From contig SKCR01021146.1 of assembly GCA_019454045.1 (NCBI GenBank), positions 1 through 64,000 on the forward strand: a DNA stretch of 64,000 nt, written 5' to 3'. Made by a program: the position numbers and the translations under genes. The notes under the pieces are model-generated. The model had not been told where the DNA came from. It did no database searches and was given only the letters and a program-made list of their open reading frames with translations. This DNA comes from Zanthoxylum bungeanum (taxonomy: Eukaryota > Streptophyta > Magnoliopsida > Sapindales > Rutaceae). Shown here one piece after another: positions 37,368 to 48,551 of this stretch (within the stretch, counting starts at the first letter, position 1; each line of letters starts with the position of its first letter).

Positions 37368-38533
37368 TGTATACAACAATTATTACAATATTACACACGG
37401 TAATTGGGAAATCCGAATATGACAAAATTATAATTATAATTATTATCCTCAAACAGACCCTAACTTGGACCCTGAGAGTAGACCCTGACGGTAGAGGCTG
37501 AGAGCGGAGGCTGAGGGCAGAGGCAGACCCTGAGAGCGGAGGCAGAGGCTGAAGGGCAGAGGCAGACCCTGAGAGCGGAGGCAGAGGCTGAAGGGCAGAG
37601 GCAGACCCTGAGAGCGGAGGCAAGAGGCTGAAGGCAGAGGCTGAACAGAGGTTGAGGCTGACAGCAGAGGCTGATGGCAGAGGCAGAGCTGACAGCAGAG
37701 GCTGATGGCAGAGGCTGACAGCAGAGGCTGATGGCAGAGGCAGAGGCTGACAGCAGAGGCTGATGGCAGAGGCTGAAGGCAGAGGCTGACAGCAAGGCAG
37801 AGCTGAAGCTGAGGCAGAGGCTGTTGGCACGCTGAGGCAGAAGCCGAAGCTGATGCAAATCAGAACTTTCCCGAGGCTTGTTGTAAAACAACAATATCCT
37901 TAAAACAAAATTCGTCCCCTACCGTAGGTGCAGTAGAACGTGAGACGATTGTTTCCCAGGATACAACGGAAACGTACGAGAAAGGGCACCACCAGACTCG
38001 TATCCAACGAACCACAAAGTGTTTGAACTCTCCTTTTAACAAAACAAAGAAAATGATCTTTCGTGTGTGTGCTATGTCTTTCTCTATTTTCTATTTCATA
38101 TCTTGAAAACAAGAACTGATGTTGTTTATATAGGAAAAAAAAAACACATCTCAATTAATAGAAATTAACTGCCAATTAAATTTCATAATGGGAGATGTTA
38201 CACATTGTTGTAACCACTAAGCTAATTAAATTAGCACTAATGGAAATTAAACTATATAACCACCAAGCTAATTAAATTAGCACTTATGGAGATTAAACTT
38301 TGTAACCACCAAGCTAATTAAATTAGCTGTTATGGAATTACAAAAGGCTTGAAAATTGTGAACTTTGAGCAACAATTTCTCATTCACCCAAGCACCATTT
38401 TAAGCATATGAATATACCATTTCGAAGTACTCACGGAGGAGTATCCGAATCATTCAATAACAACCACTAACACGAAGTGGACCATGCTTAAAATTGAGCC
38501 TCAAAATGCTTATAAATAAGCATTTTTCCAACA
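37368..38533 (-). repeat. 5' LTR of copia element 2 (1166 bp)
   Basis: It matches 31418-32644 nearly base for base in the outer part. Its minisatellite (37470-37850) is shorter and arranged differently. The TTATATA-type promoter candidate is near 38125 on the minus strand. Confidence 0.92.
37470..37850 (-). repeat. GCAGAGGCTGA minisatellite in the 5' LTR
   Basis: Same units as 31510-31950, including GCAGAGGCTGACAGCAGAGG and GCAGACCCTGAGAGCGGAG. The array differs from the 3' copy in repeat number and in several single-base gaps. Confidence 0.9.
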
Positions 38534-38538
38534 GTTGA

Positions 38539-40143
38539 TTAATTGAAATGCACATAAAATTGATTCGGATACCCCAATTACCAAAAAATATTACAAATAT
38601 CGTAAAACCGTCCCAAAAACATATCGAAAAAATCCCGTCTTAAAATTGTGCACTTATTTTCCCCTCCTAAGTTTGACATGCAGAGAAAAAGGCTTTTTTT
38701 TTTTTTTTTTTTAATCCAAAATGATGCTCATTTATTGAAAATAAAAAATTTAAGATGGCCAAATTAAATATTTTGATAGGTAAAGTATGTAAACTAGGCT
38801 GATTTTACATGAAATATAAAAGGGGAAATTTTTAAAAAGACTAAAATTATTAGACACTTAAATATACATGGTAAAATAATGTTATTATAAATTTATCATA
38901 AAAAATAAATTAAAAAAAAAAACATTTTTAAAAAAATGTACTTTTTCAACTTTAAATTTAAAAACTTAATATCTCCCAATATTTAAATTGTTTCATTAAA
39001 ATTTTATATTATTGATATATAAATCATAAGCTTTAAAACAAATATCATGATCGATGTGTTTATACGAAAAAAAAAGGTAAAAAAATTACCCTTATATTTA
39101 TAAGTTACTAATAAGACATTTTTAAATATTCATATCTCTTTTATTCGGACTCCAAATCACAATATACAAAATGCTATATATAGTTAATATTCATACCTAT
39201 AACTTTCATTAAGGAGTTTCTTTAAAATTAGAAATTCCACAAGGTCAAAAACAGCCTCAAAGTTGTATGTTGCAATAGTCACAGTTACAGTCACATTCAC
39301 ACAATCATAGTCATATAATCACAATCACATTCACTATCACAGTCATATTTACACATACAACTTAGTCACAATATTAGTCACACATATAATTTTCAGTTAT
39401 ATTTACAATACTTAATGACATTTTCTTAGTTACAATGATAGTCACATGTGCAATACTTAATCACAGTTACAATATCAAATATAGTTACAATATCATTTTA
39501 CATACATTTTTTTTTTAATATATCCAACCCTTAAAAAAATAATTGTTCATGTGAAATATATATATATATATTCTTACAAATACTCAATCATTTTTCATTG
39601 TAATTTTTATAAATTTCAGGTGGAAATTAATAATCAAAAAAGTGTTATAATAATTTCAAACTTTTACTGAACTTTAGATCGACTAGAGATTATTTCGTTT
39701 AATTTAATTAACATCACTAACAACAACTTTAAATAAATTCTCAACTTCACACAAAAAAAATACATCTAAAATTACCCAACTCCACACAAAAATTATTACA
39801 ATTTGATATCATTGATTGAAAAGATTTCAGCAAATACTAATTTTAATTACATGTAAAAAAATAATTTAACTCAAATCTAATTGATCCCCAAGATTAGATA
39901 TGACTACCATTTAATTTTGAGAGAGAATTCCCTATGTCACTTAAAAATCAGATGAATAGCTTCTCTTTTTTAGGAAATAGTTACGGTAAAAAAAGACTTT
40001 TTAATGATTCTCTATTTATTTAATAGTATTTTAAATATTATTACATGTGGTAAGATATTATTAAATTGTCTCATTAGTGATACCTCCGTTATATTTTATA
40101 ATTTTTCCTCTTATTGAAATCAAATCAAATGAGGTCATGAATT
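38539..40143. other. AT-rich intergenic sequence
   Basis: There is no gene. Low-complexity features are a poly-T run (38694-38713), a CACA(A/G)T-rich stretch where 'TCACA' and 'ATCACA' recur irregularly (39265-39480), and a short TA run (39558-39572). Confidence 0.5.
39265..39480. repeat. Irregular TCACA/GTCACA simple repeat
   Basis: CAGTCACA, AATCACA and GTCACAT words recur every 6-12 bases over about 200 bp. It is low complexity and not coding. Confidence 0.65.
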
Positions 40144-40148
40144 ATTTA
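40144..40148 (+). repeat. Target-site duplication ATTTA, left copy
   Basis: Identical to 62553-62557, 22.4 kb away. Together they define the outer gypsy element. Confidence 0.8.
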
Positions 40149-42836
40149 TGTACGGGCCAAATTTGGGCTAAGGGCGTAATTATCTATTCACCTTAGGTCT
40201 CATGTCAGATAGAGCCCAAATCCCTTCAAACAGCTAATTCATGGGCCAAGGATCTGAACACTTCTCAGGCCCATACACCAGGAAAAGCCTACAAGACAAC
40301 AAATTGACCTTCCAACAGTTAAACCGAAAAACGTCTTTGTCATGATTAATTACCCTCCACGTGATTAGTTGTTTTTGACACGAAAGGTTAAATATTTAGA
40401 CATATTAATGGGACCCATATCATAAATGTATTTAAACATATTAATGGGACCCACTGTTGGACAATTATGACCCATAGCGTCACTATTTGTACAGATCATG
40501 GTGTTGTTGTACAAATTAACTATGTGACAAATGAGATTGCACTCTTATCATTTGTGATTAGATCACCAAGATGTATAAATGATAGAAGATCATTATGATT
40601 TGTTCCTGTATTGAAAATGATATGAGACAGTATCAGTCCACGAAGGATAAATCATTAAATATCCATAGTCAGAGTATTATCGAGATTGGACATCGATAAA
40701 TGCGTAAAAGACTAGTATTACACTTGTGCGCGTTGTGAGGGCACAACGACATAGTTCTCATATATTTGGGTATAGGATACTCATGCAAGTGTAATAGGAG
40801 GTTGTGTTTTACCGATGGTACGGGAAACAGCTTTGCTCTGGATAAACCCCCTCGGAATTCCATTGGTAGTATGATTATGTGTCTATAGAAGTCCGAAATC
40901 AGGGTATGTGTATTTGGTCTTAACTTGAGACTTGCACCGCTAATACTTGCGACAATCAATATACTTTGGTTTTGGTCGTCCAGGGCTTTAACCGGTTTCT
41001 GTGTACGCCTCTTCTGGGTATATCGAGAATCGTAGTATGTTGGGTGTGATGTCAAGACGGAAGTATCACTCCAGTCATAGTGGAGATGATGGTCACGTAG
41101 GATACGAGACTGGTTCTCTTATATGCTGCAGCTATCGGGATATTATGACAAAGTCATGTATATCCGATTAGAGAGACTAGTTACCAGACATCCGATATGT
41201 GCTTCGTACGGGGCAGACACAATTCAAGCCCCAAGCCTAGCACGTGACATCTGATACTGGATCGATATACGCAATACTACGTATACTACGCCTGATATAG
41301 ATCTTATATTCCTGTAAGGATATTTCTGGAGAATTGGGTAGGCATGACGCTTTTCTAGAAGCCAACATTGTCTTGTAAATTTTTAAACATAGTACTAGGT
41401 ACTTACGTGTTCGGATAGTCCGACGACCGAATTTACTGCCAACATATCTGGGGATCTCATGGGTCGCTTCCCGAAGATTCACCGATGACGTATGACTCGT
41501 ACTTTTAATTAATCTGGGATTAATTAGATGAGAGGGAAAATTAATCTGGGATTAATTGCGGAGATATTTTATCTGTGATAAAATATCAATTAATGAGAGA
41601 AAACGATTAATTTGGAATTAATCGATAAATTAATATATTTGATATATTAAACGAAATTAGATTTCGAAGCGGAATTAGAATTAAATTTTAATTCGTTAGC
41701 GACGTGAATAGTAATTATGCTAGGCATGATTATTAAATTAAATTAGATTTAATTACGTCGCAACGGAAAATTCGTTAATTTGGAATTAGTGAACCCGAGC
41801 CCGGGATTATTTGCGAGCGCATTCGCATTTCGAATTCGAGTGCGGCACGCAAGTCAAATCAAGCGTCAAATCGCTAGTCGCATCTAGCGTCACATCATTC
41901 GTCAATCAAGTGATAGATGTCTTTCACTTTGAGTGATCGACGCCAGTCACTATTCATTGATTGATGGAAGTTGATGTGAGTAGTTGGCAAACATTTATGG
42001 CTTGATTTTTGAATATCAAAAGTTGTATATGTCTTATTGTTTTTAGAAAACAATTATCAATTACACAAATCTCTCTCTCTCTTCCAACTTCTTCTTTCTC
42101 TCTCACGCCCAACAAGGGCATTTCTTTACTGGTTTGGCAGCTCACTGCCGAGAACCAAGAAGGAAATGGGAAGCAAAAGTGTGATGATTTTGCGGCAAAA
42201 TCATCAAGAGCTAGCACTCCGAGAGACATGCGAAGGTGATAGGGAAGTCCACCCATGATCTTGGAATCACACCACGAAAGCTTGGAGCTTGGAAGATGAT
42301 CCAAAGCCGAAAATGGAGGAGCAAAAATCAGTCACTGCCGTGACCATGACAGTGAGCAGAAAAAGTTTTTTGTTCATTGCCGCGCCGCTCAACCGCTCGA
42401 TGTGAGTATTCCGCAACTCCGTGATGTATTCACATGTTTATTTCTTGCTTTGTATTCGATCCTCGGGGCCGTAGAACTCCAACACCCACATCATAAATGT
42501 GACATCGAATTCCACAGCCTATAAAAGGATGCAGAACTCACAGTTGTAATTCATTCCAGCTTAAACACTCTTACTTGAGCTCTCAAAGCATTTCGCCCTC
42601 CATACACTGGCCCACCATCCTCACGGCAGTTCACAGAGGTCAAGGTAACCTCAAACATTGCTCTTCCTTATTTTCTGCTCGTCTTCACTGCTGAATTAAG
42701 CATCAGAGTGCCTACGAAACCCACCACATCGGTGGGTAGAAACTCTATGCTCACTCTAATTTTATTTTGTAGGATCGCTAGTGCCCCATCATACAAATTC
42801 TCGATTGTGGACCGAAGATGAAATCTGGTGTCTATA
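40149..42836 (+). repeat. 5' LTR of the outer gypsy element, split by a solo LTR
   Basis: The two parts, 40149-40454 and 42490-42836, together match 61936-62552 (GGGCCAAATTTG, GGCCCATACA.CAGG, TCACGTGATTA-type words, then the CTCTCAAAGCATTTCG leader). TATAAAAG at 42522 is a good TATA box, and it recurs in the 3' LTR at 62247. Confidence 0.85.
40455..42484 (+). mobile_element. Nested solo LTR (2030 bp) with CCCAC duplication
   Basis: The element starts TGTTGGACAATT and ends GTAGAACTCCAACA. TGTTGGA and TCCAACA are perfect inverted ends. CCCAC occurs at 40450-40454 and 42485-42489. There is no coding domain, only short unsupported frames. A cluster of GGGATTAATT / GGAATTAATC words lies at 41505-41790, and a CT-rich TCTCTCTCTC block near 42070. 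Removing it restores a continuous LTR of the outer element. The superfamily cannot be told from the LTR alone. Confidence 0.85.
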
Positions 42837-42839
42837 ATT

Positions 42840-42857
42840 TGGCGCCTACCGTGGGGC
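42840..42857 (+). other. Primer-binding site of the outer gypsy element
   Basis: TGGCGCCTACCGTGGGGC begins with the TGG complementary to a tRNA CCA end, four bases after the 5' LTR. It is similar to sites of other plant gypsy elements. I did not identify the tRNA. Confidence 0.65.
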
Positions 42858-42916
42858 TTAACGATTTATAGCAAGCGAAGATCTCTCAGTCTATGATCCT
42901 TTTAACACAACTACTC

Positions 42917-44057
42917 ATGACTTCTGGTAGCGAGCAGACACTAGACCCTGTGGCCGCACATATGGCCATTCTCAAAGAACGGCTACGAGATTTAGAGGAG
43001 GAAACTTTAACCATGTGAAGCTCCAACACGAGCCTTCAGAAGCAGTTGGAATAAATTTCTTCAACCTCCCAGCAATGAGAAACTTCAGACCATCCCAGCA
43101 ATCGTACAATCCAAACCAACCTCTTGGGAGCATTTAACGACGTGGAAAATGATGATCCGCCACCAAACCACCACCCCCGAAGCCACCACAGAAGTCACCA
43201 CAACTCTCCAGTCGACCAAGTACAGCAAGTCGTCTTCACAATGCTCAAGGAAATGCAAGAGTTCAAAGAGACAATTATGCCCAATCTACCCGGTGTCAGG
43301 CTACTAGTGAGAAAAAGTCGAGCCAGTACTATTTCAGATACTAATTTCTTGGAGACCATTACTTCTATTGAACTCCCACGAAAGTTCAACCCTCCAATAT
43401 GAAATTGTATGATGGATCCATAGACCCAGACGTCCATGTAGTCTATTACAAATACAAGATGATGTCTACGGGTTTGGCTACGCACCAATGGGAAGCTGGA
43501 ATGTGTAGAGGGTTTGGAGAGACATTGGCAGGCCCGACCTCCACTTGTTCATTAACCTTCCATATAGGACCATTAAGTCATATCAAGAATTAGCAGACAA
43601 GTTTGTGGAGTACTTTGCGAGCTGATGTAAGCTCGAGAATACCACATATGATCTCAACGCATTCTAACAGCGGAAGGGGGAAGCTCTACGAGGCTACGTA
43701 GCTCGTTTCAACAATGAGAGAATATCCATTTCGGATCTCCACCAGCCGACTGCTGTATAAGCCTTTAGGAATGGGCTGTTAGCAAACAGTGGGCCTTATA
43801 AGAAGCTAACTAAGTTTCGATGCTACATTGTGGACCAGGCAATGGCCCAAGCATAAATTGAGATTCGATGGGAAGAAGACAAAAGGAACAAGAAATGGGA
43901 CAGTCCCGGTAACCGCCATAAAGAGAAAATTTCAAACCCTTCCAAACAACAAAAGGATTCAGATGCAAAGACCCATCAACCAAGAGACAGACAGACTCCA
44001 CAACCAGGGAATCACCGTCCTAAAAATAGAGATTATAAACGTAGGCCTTCAGCTTAG
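42917..44057 (+). pseudogene. gag remnant of the outer gypsy element
   Basis: The start at MTSGSEQTLDP is followed by a coiled-coil-like KERLRDLEEE stretch and an early stop. Later frames carry the gypsy gag core (LPRKFNPPI, then MKLYDGSIDPDVHV, matching the usual 'M.LYDGSTDP' block), PLSHIKN.. and a basic C-terminal tail ending RNHRPKNRDYKRRPSA. At least four stops or shifts are present. No protease or reverse transcriptase motif follows. Confidence 0.78.
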
Positions 44058-44261
44058 ATGATACTACATTGGTCTTCAGTGAGTTTACCTCATTCGACTT
44101 CAAGACAAGCGACCACAATTTTGCCTTTATCTAATTGTGTTTTGTAAAGAGACAATCACAAAATAAAAGATTACACACATAAGGAAGATAAAAAGTTCAA
44201 AAAGAGATCATGTTCATTCATCATTTGAAAATATTCCATACAAGTTTTACAAGGGAAAAAG

Positions 44262-45511
44262 TCATTCTACAAGATCTTGATTAGTTGGAACATCAGCGAC
44301 AGAAACATCAACACTAAGAGCATCATTGATATCATCATCAGCTGGAGCATGCGAGACCTCGGTAGTTGGATTCGATGGAATTGGAATATCCTCTCTCATT
44401 CGACCAGAACTTTCTCTAATCTTGATGGCCTCATACTCAGTCGTATTTCTTTTAGAGACGATGACCTCTTCGTCTTCTTTAGAGGTAGCTCCATCTCCAT
44501 CATCCCCCTCTGTCGACAAAGAAAGCCCAAATTCCATCTTCTCTTGTATTTTGATCCACTTCATGGGAGTCTAGGCGACATGCTCCCCAGCAAGATACTG
44601 TCTCATAAGATTGTTTCTCTCATTCACCATTACCTCATAAACAACCCATTCTAACTGATCAACTAGATCATTCTTCTCCCCCTTCAAGCTCTTCATCCCC
44701 TCATTGTAGGCCTCAACCTCAGCATTCAGCGTCTTCAGCTCCATCTTTAGAGTCGCTTGGGTAGCCATGAGCTCGAGATCAGTCTCTTTTTTCTCTTTTC
44801 TCAGAAGCTTCAAACATCACTTTCAGCTCGACGTTCTCTTTCCTTATGGCTGTGTTGGAATCCCTCATCTGCCTTTGGCTCGACTCGACATAATCTTGTT
44901 GGGAAAGGTTGCATTCTAGAGCCTGCAAAGACAGACGCGTTAGTCATTCAACAAACTCAAAATACCGAAAGATAGGAAACAATTACCTGATAAATAAGGG
45001 CCACAGATCTCTTGATCGCCTCCAAAGAGCCGAGGTTAGCCAGCCGACTCTCGTCTCCTTCAAGCAATAGCCCCTTGACAAACTTAATGATGCTGGACGG
45101 ATCAGACATAACTATCATCCCGTAAGGAATCTTGATAATAATTTTCTCTGGGTCTTCTTCCAGGTCAGCTGGAACCATTCTCTTTTTGAAGGCAAAGCCA
45201 CTTCAGTTGACAACTTTGATGCCTCGACAGAAGTTCTAGATGAAGCTACACCTTTCAACTTCTGTGGTCCAGACTCCAATTCACCATTCTTCCCCTTAAC
45301 CTTCTTGTTTCTTCTCTTGGCTCTTTATTTCCTCTATGGTAGGAAGCTTCACCCGACCTGACATTGCTTCTGCTGCTGTGTATAAAATTTCCTCGGAGGT
45401 CAGTGGCTTTAAAAACAGAAGTCGTCCATATAGGAATCGACACGACCATGTGCCCACCACTACGACCAAAATTAGCTCACGAAGGTCCGAGTAAGTACCT
45501 CCAGTATTTAA
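44262..45511 (-). pseudogene. Antisense ORF of the outer gypsy element, C-terminal part
   Basis: The minus-strand frames carry SMIYFPLIR-like and LTSEEILYTAAEAMSGRVKLP segments, then PADLEEDPEKIIIKIPYGM, a Glu/Lys-rich coiled-coil (MKLLRKEKKETDLELMATQ, NAEVEAYNEGMKSLKGEKND) and an acidic tail (EGDDGDGATSKEDEE, ending NQDLVE). This matches the C-terminal half of the antisense proteins seen in some Tat-lineage elements. Its N-terminal half is at 60067-60696, across the Athila insertion. Frame changes occur near 45180 and 44570-44810, so it is broken. Confidence 0.65.
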
Positions 45512-45516
45512 GACTC
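45512..45516 (+). repeat. Target-site duplication GACTC, left copy
   Basis: Matches 60067-60071 exactly and flanks the Athila element. Confidence 0.85.
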
Positions 45517-47382
45517 TGATGAGCGGAAAATATATCAATATTTACCCTCATTTTTACTTAATATTTTGTATAGTTTTTCGAGTTTTATGAACTTTTTGAT
45601 GTGTTTTTATTTATTTTATAGATAAAATAAAATTGAGACTCAATGGAATCAATCAGGACGAAATTTGGAACAAAGAAGAGAAAAAACTAGACTTGACATT
45701 TGGATTTTGGAGGTTGGAAACTTGAAATGGCGTTCTAAGGAAGTACAATTTCAGAAATTTCAATTTTGCGTAATTTTCATATTTTGGCCATAACTTTGTA
45801 TTCTGATATCGGATTGAGGTGATTCAAGTTCCAGATTAAATAAAACTCAAATATCTACAAATTTGATGTTCATAAGAATCTCAAATTCTGAAGTTTTCAA
45901 GATTGAATATGATGAAAAATCCAAAGTGTGTTATATGTAATTATTAAAGTCATTATAAAAAAAAGGAAAATGACAATTTACAATTGTCAAACTTCCACTA
46001 AACATGCTTGCATGTTTGGTGGAGGATTTGGTGCCATGTTTGGTGGAGCAATTGGTGGAGAAATTGGTGGAAGCATTTATATTTACCTATAAATAGCATG
46101 CCAAATTTGATGTAAAACCCATGCTTTCTTCTAGGATTTCTATGTAAAACTTAGAAGAGAGTGTCTTGTGTGTTTAATTTCAGTTTTCTTGTATTTTCTT
46201 TTTATTTTTAGTAATAAAATTATGTCTATTTTCATTCAAGCATGAGTAGGTAATTTCTTTCTGCTGGAGTAAAGGGTGAGCTTTTAATATGATAAGGTAG
46301 GTCAATCTGACTTTAATTATAATATAGAAATTATAATTTAATAATATTGATTAATGTTTATACCATCTTTATGACTGGTCTTATTTATTTGACATAACTA
46401 GATACTGCCTATATGGTCGTTCTTTAGGTGACAACTGATTACCGCCTATATGGCTGGTTATGGACAAATAATAATACCGTCTTTATGGCTGGTTGGACTT
46501 AATTATTTGGATAATACAAATAATTTCTATATTATAATAAAGTGGGATTCCTACATTTGAATATTAAAAGTGGATCCCCTAACTCTAACATTTTATTTTT
46601 ATTGTTTTATTTAAACTTTTTAGATTTCAACTTATTTTATGATGTTTTGTTTATTTATGTCGTTAGTAATTCTAGGTATGTGTTGTAACTAAATACATTA
46701 TATATGGTTGTGATGAATTCCAATACCATTGGTTTATAAGTTGGTTATTTTGTGTCTTGTGTGATGTATTGGTTTATTTATTGAGTCTTAATCTTAATGT
46801 TTCTTGTTAATTGACCACTAATAAGATTGATGTGGTAAACTTAAAATGAACTTGGAAAATAGATTTTAGGTTTCAACCTTAGACTCAATAGCTCACGATC
46901 TTACCATAGAGATTTCCTAATAGGAATATACCTGTCGGGCGTGGGTAGCTTTAATTGGAACTTGACCTTAAAGAATTCAGAGTTTCTTAATTAACATAGG
47001 AATTTAGTTAATTGGGTTACTTTGGGTGTTTGCATTCGACCATCGGAAGATGCTTTTGCATATTTTCGTGTTCCAGGTTAATAAACTGACATATTACACA
47101 AGCATAAGATAGGCACTTCATCTTTAAAAAAATATTGGAAGGATTCACAACCATAAATAGTTTCATAATATTGATTACTTTTTAGAATTTTACTTTTGTA
47201 TTATTTTAATTACTTGTCTTTAGTTAAAATCACCAACCAAACAACAATCAATTTTTAGATACTTGTAGAAATTTAACTTCAATAAATTAATAGCATAGGT
47301 ATTAAGTCCTTGTGGGATCGATACATTTTATACTACTTGAGCGATACATGCGTTTTTGTTACGTGTGTGATTTATCCGATCA
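45517..47382 (+). repeat. 5' LTR of the Athila element (1866 bp)
   Basis: It starts TGATGAGCGG and ends CCGATCA, just before the primer-binding site. The right half is closely matched by 59186-60066. Repeated TATGGCTGGT words occur at 46410-46495. Confidence 0.88.
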
Positions 47383-47388
47383 AGTTTT

Positions 47389-47406
47389 TGGCGTCGTTGT
47401 CGGGGA
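47389..47406 (+). other. Athila primer-binding site (tRNA-Asp type)
   Basis: TGGCGTCGTTGTCGGGGA is complementary, with two changes, to the 3' end of plant tRNA-Asp. It lies six bases after the LTR end. Confidence 0.85.
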
Positions 47407-47489
47407 TTTATTTATCTTTTATTATTAATTTTGAGGTACGATACTTTACTTGTGTCTAATTTATTTTTACTTATTATTTTTATTTTCTT

Positions 47490-48551
47490 TTGTTTCAGGT
47501 TCTCAAACACTTCATGAGAAGAAGTATGAGCTTTGAAATCCGTCCGCTTGACCCAGAAATTAAAAGAACTATCAGACAATTGAGAAGGGAAAGACGAGAA
47601 GATCAAGAAGCACTTATCTACATGAACAATCAAGAACCTGAACCTTTGAAAGTAGGACCGCCAATTCCCATTCGAGAAAGAACAATTCCGGTGGTTGACA
47701 GCTTCATATCATGTATTGTACTTCCACATTTACCAGCAAATGGCTGTGACATCAAGACATGCATTCATATGATACAACATTCAGTTCAGTTTGGGGGAAG
47801 TGCAATCGAAGATCATAATGCCCACATCAGTAACTTCTTGGAAGTTTGTGGCACATTCAATCAAAATCGAGCGACAGAAGAAGCATTGTGCTTGCGTGTG
47901 TTCCCATATTCCTTGAAAGACAGAGCTAAGGTTTGGCTCCATTCACTACCAGCAGGTTCCATCACAACTTAGAACACTCTTGCCACCAAATTCCTTGTAA
48001 AATACTTTCCCCCAACCAAAACAGCAAATTTGAGAAACGACATCACATCCTTTGTCCAATATAACTCATAATCCTTCTGTGAAGTATGAGAAAGATATAA
48101 GGAACTGCTCTGAAAATGTCCTCACCATGAGATTGCAAAGTGGCTTCAAGTCAAAACCTTATACAATGTGCTTACTAGTTTGATGAGAACCACAATAGAT
48201 GCTGCTGCTGGAGGAGCTTTATTGGTAAAAGGAAAAGATCAAGCTTGGGACTTAATTGAAGAAATGTCTAACAATAATTCCTTGTGGCCAACAGAGAGAA
48301 GTATGATTCATCGAATAACAGGAATCCACGAAGTAGGAACCAACTCAACTGTGAATGCCAAGCTGGATCAGATAAGCAAATACCTTAAACCTCTTAGCAT
48401 GCAAGTTAATGCTAGATCCACAAGTACACCATATGGAGGAGTACCAGAGGCAGAATCTTACAACCCACATGATGAGACTGTGAATGTTAGCAACTTCAAC
48501 AGGTAAGGAAACAATCCATATTCCAACACCTACAACCCAGGTTGGAGGAAT
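47490..48551 (+). pseudogene. Athila gag, interrupted
   Basis: The first 160 codons (47490-47972) are open: MSFEIRPLDPEIKRTIR, then GPPIPIRERTIPVVDSFIS, HSVQFGGSAIEDHNAHISNF and RVFPYSLKDRAKVWLHSLPAGSITT, all typical Athila gag. A TGG-to-TAG-type stop follows. Further stops come at 48067-48110. The frame returns at 48168 (TTIDAAAGGALL, AWDLIEEMSNNN). Homology ends at NPGWRN, where the nested Tat-like LTR begins. Confidence 0.9.

Larger units (their letters stand above)
31418..38533 (-). mobile_element. Ty1/copia LTR retrotransposon, decayed (element 2)
   Basis: This minus-strand element has LTRs at 38533-37368 (5') and 32644-31418 (3'). Both start TGTTGGAAAAATGC and end TTGTATACA on the element strand. 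A polypurine tract ATGTGGGGGAT (32655-32645) precedes the 3' LTR. Internal order is gag, protease, integrase, RT, RNase H. Flanks are GATGA (31413-31417) and GTTGA (38534-38538), a 5-bp duplication with one mismatch at best. Longer stretches remain open than in element 1, but stops and shifts are present in every domain pair. Confidence 0.92.
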
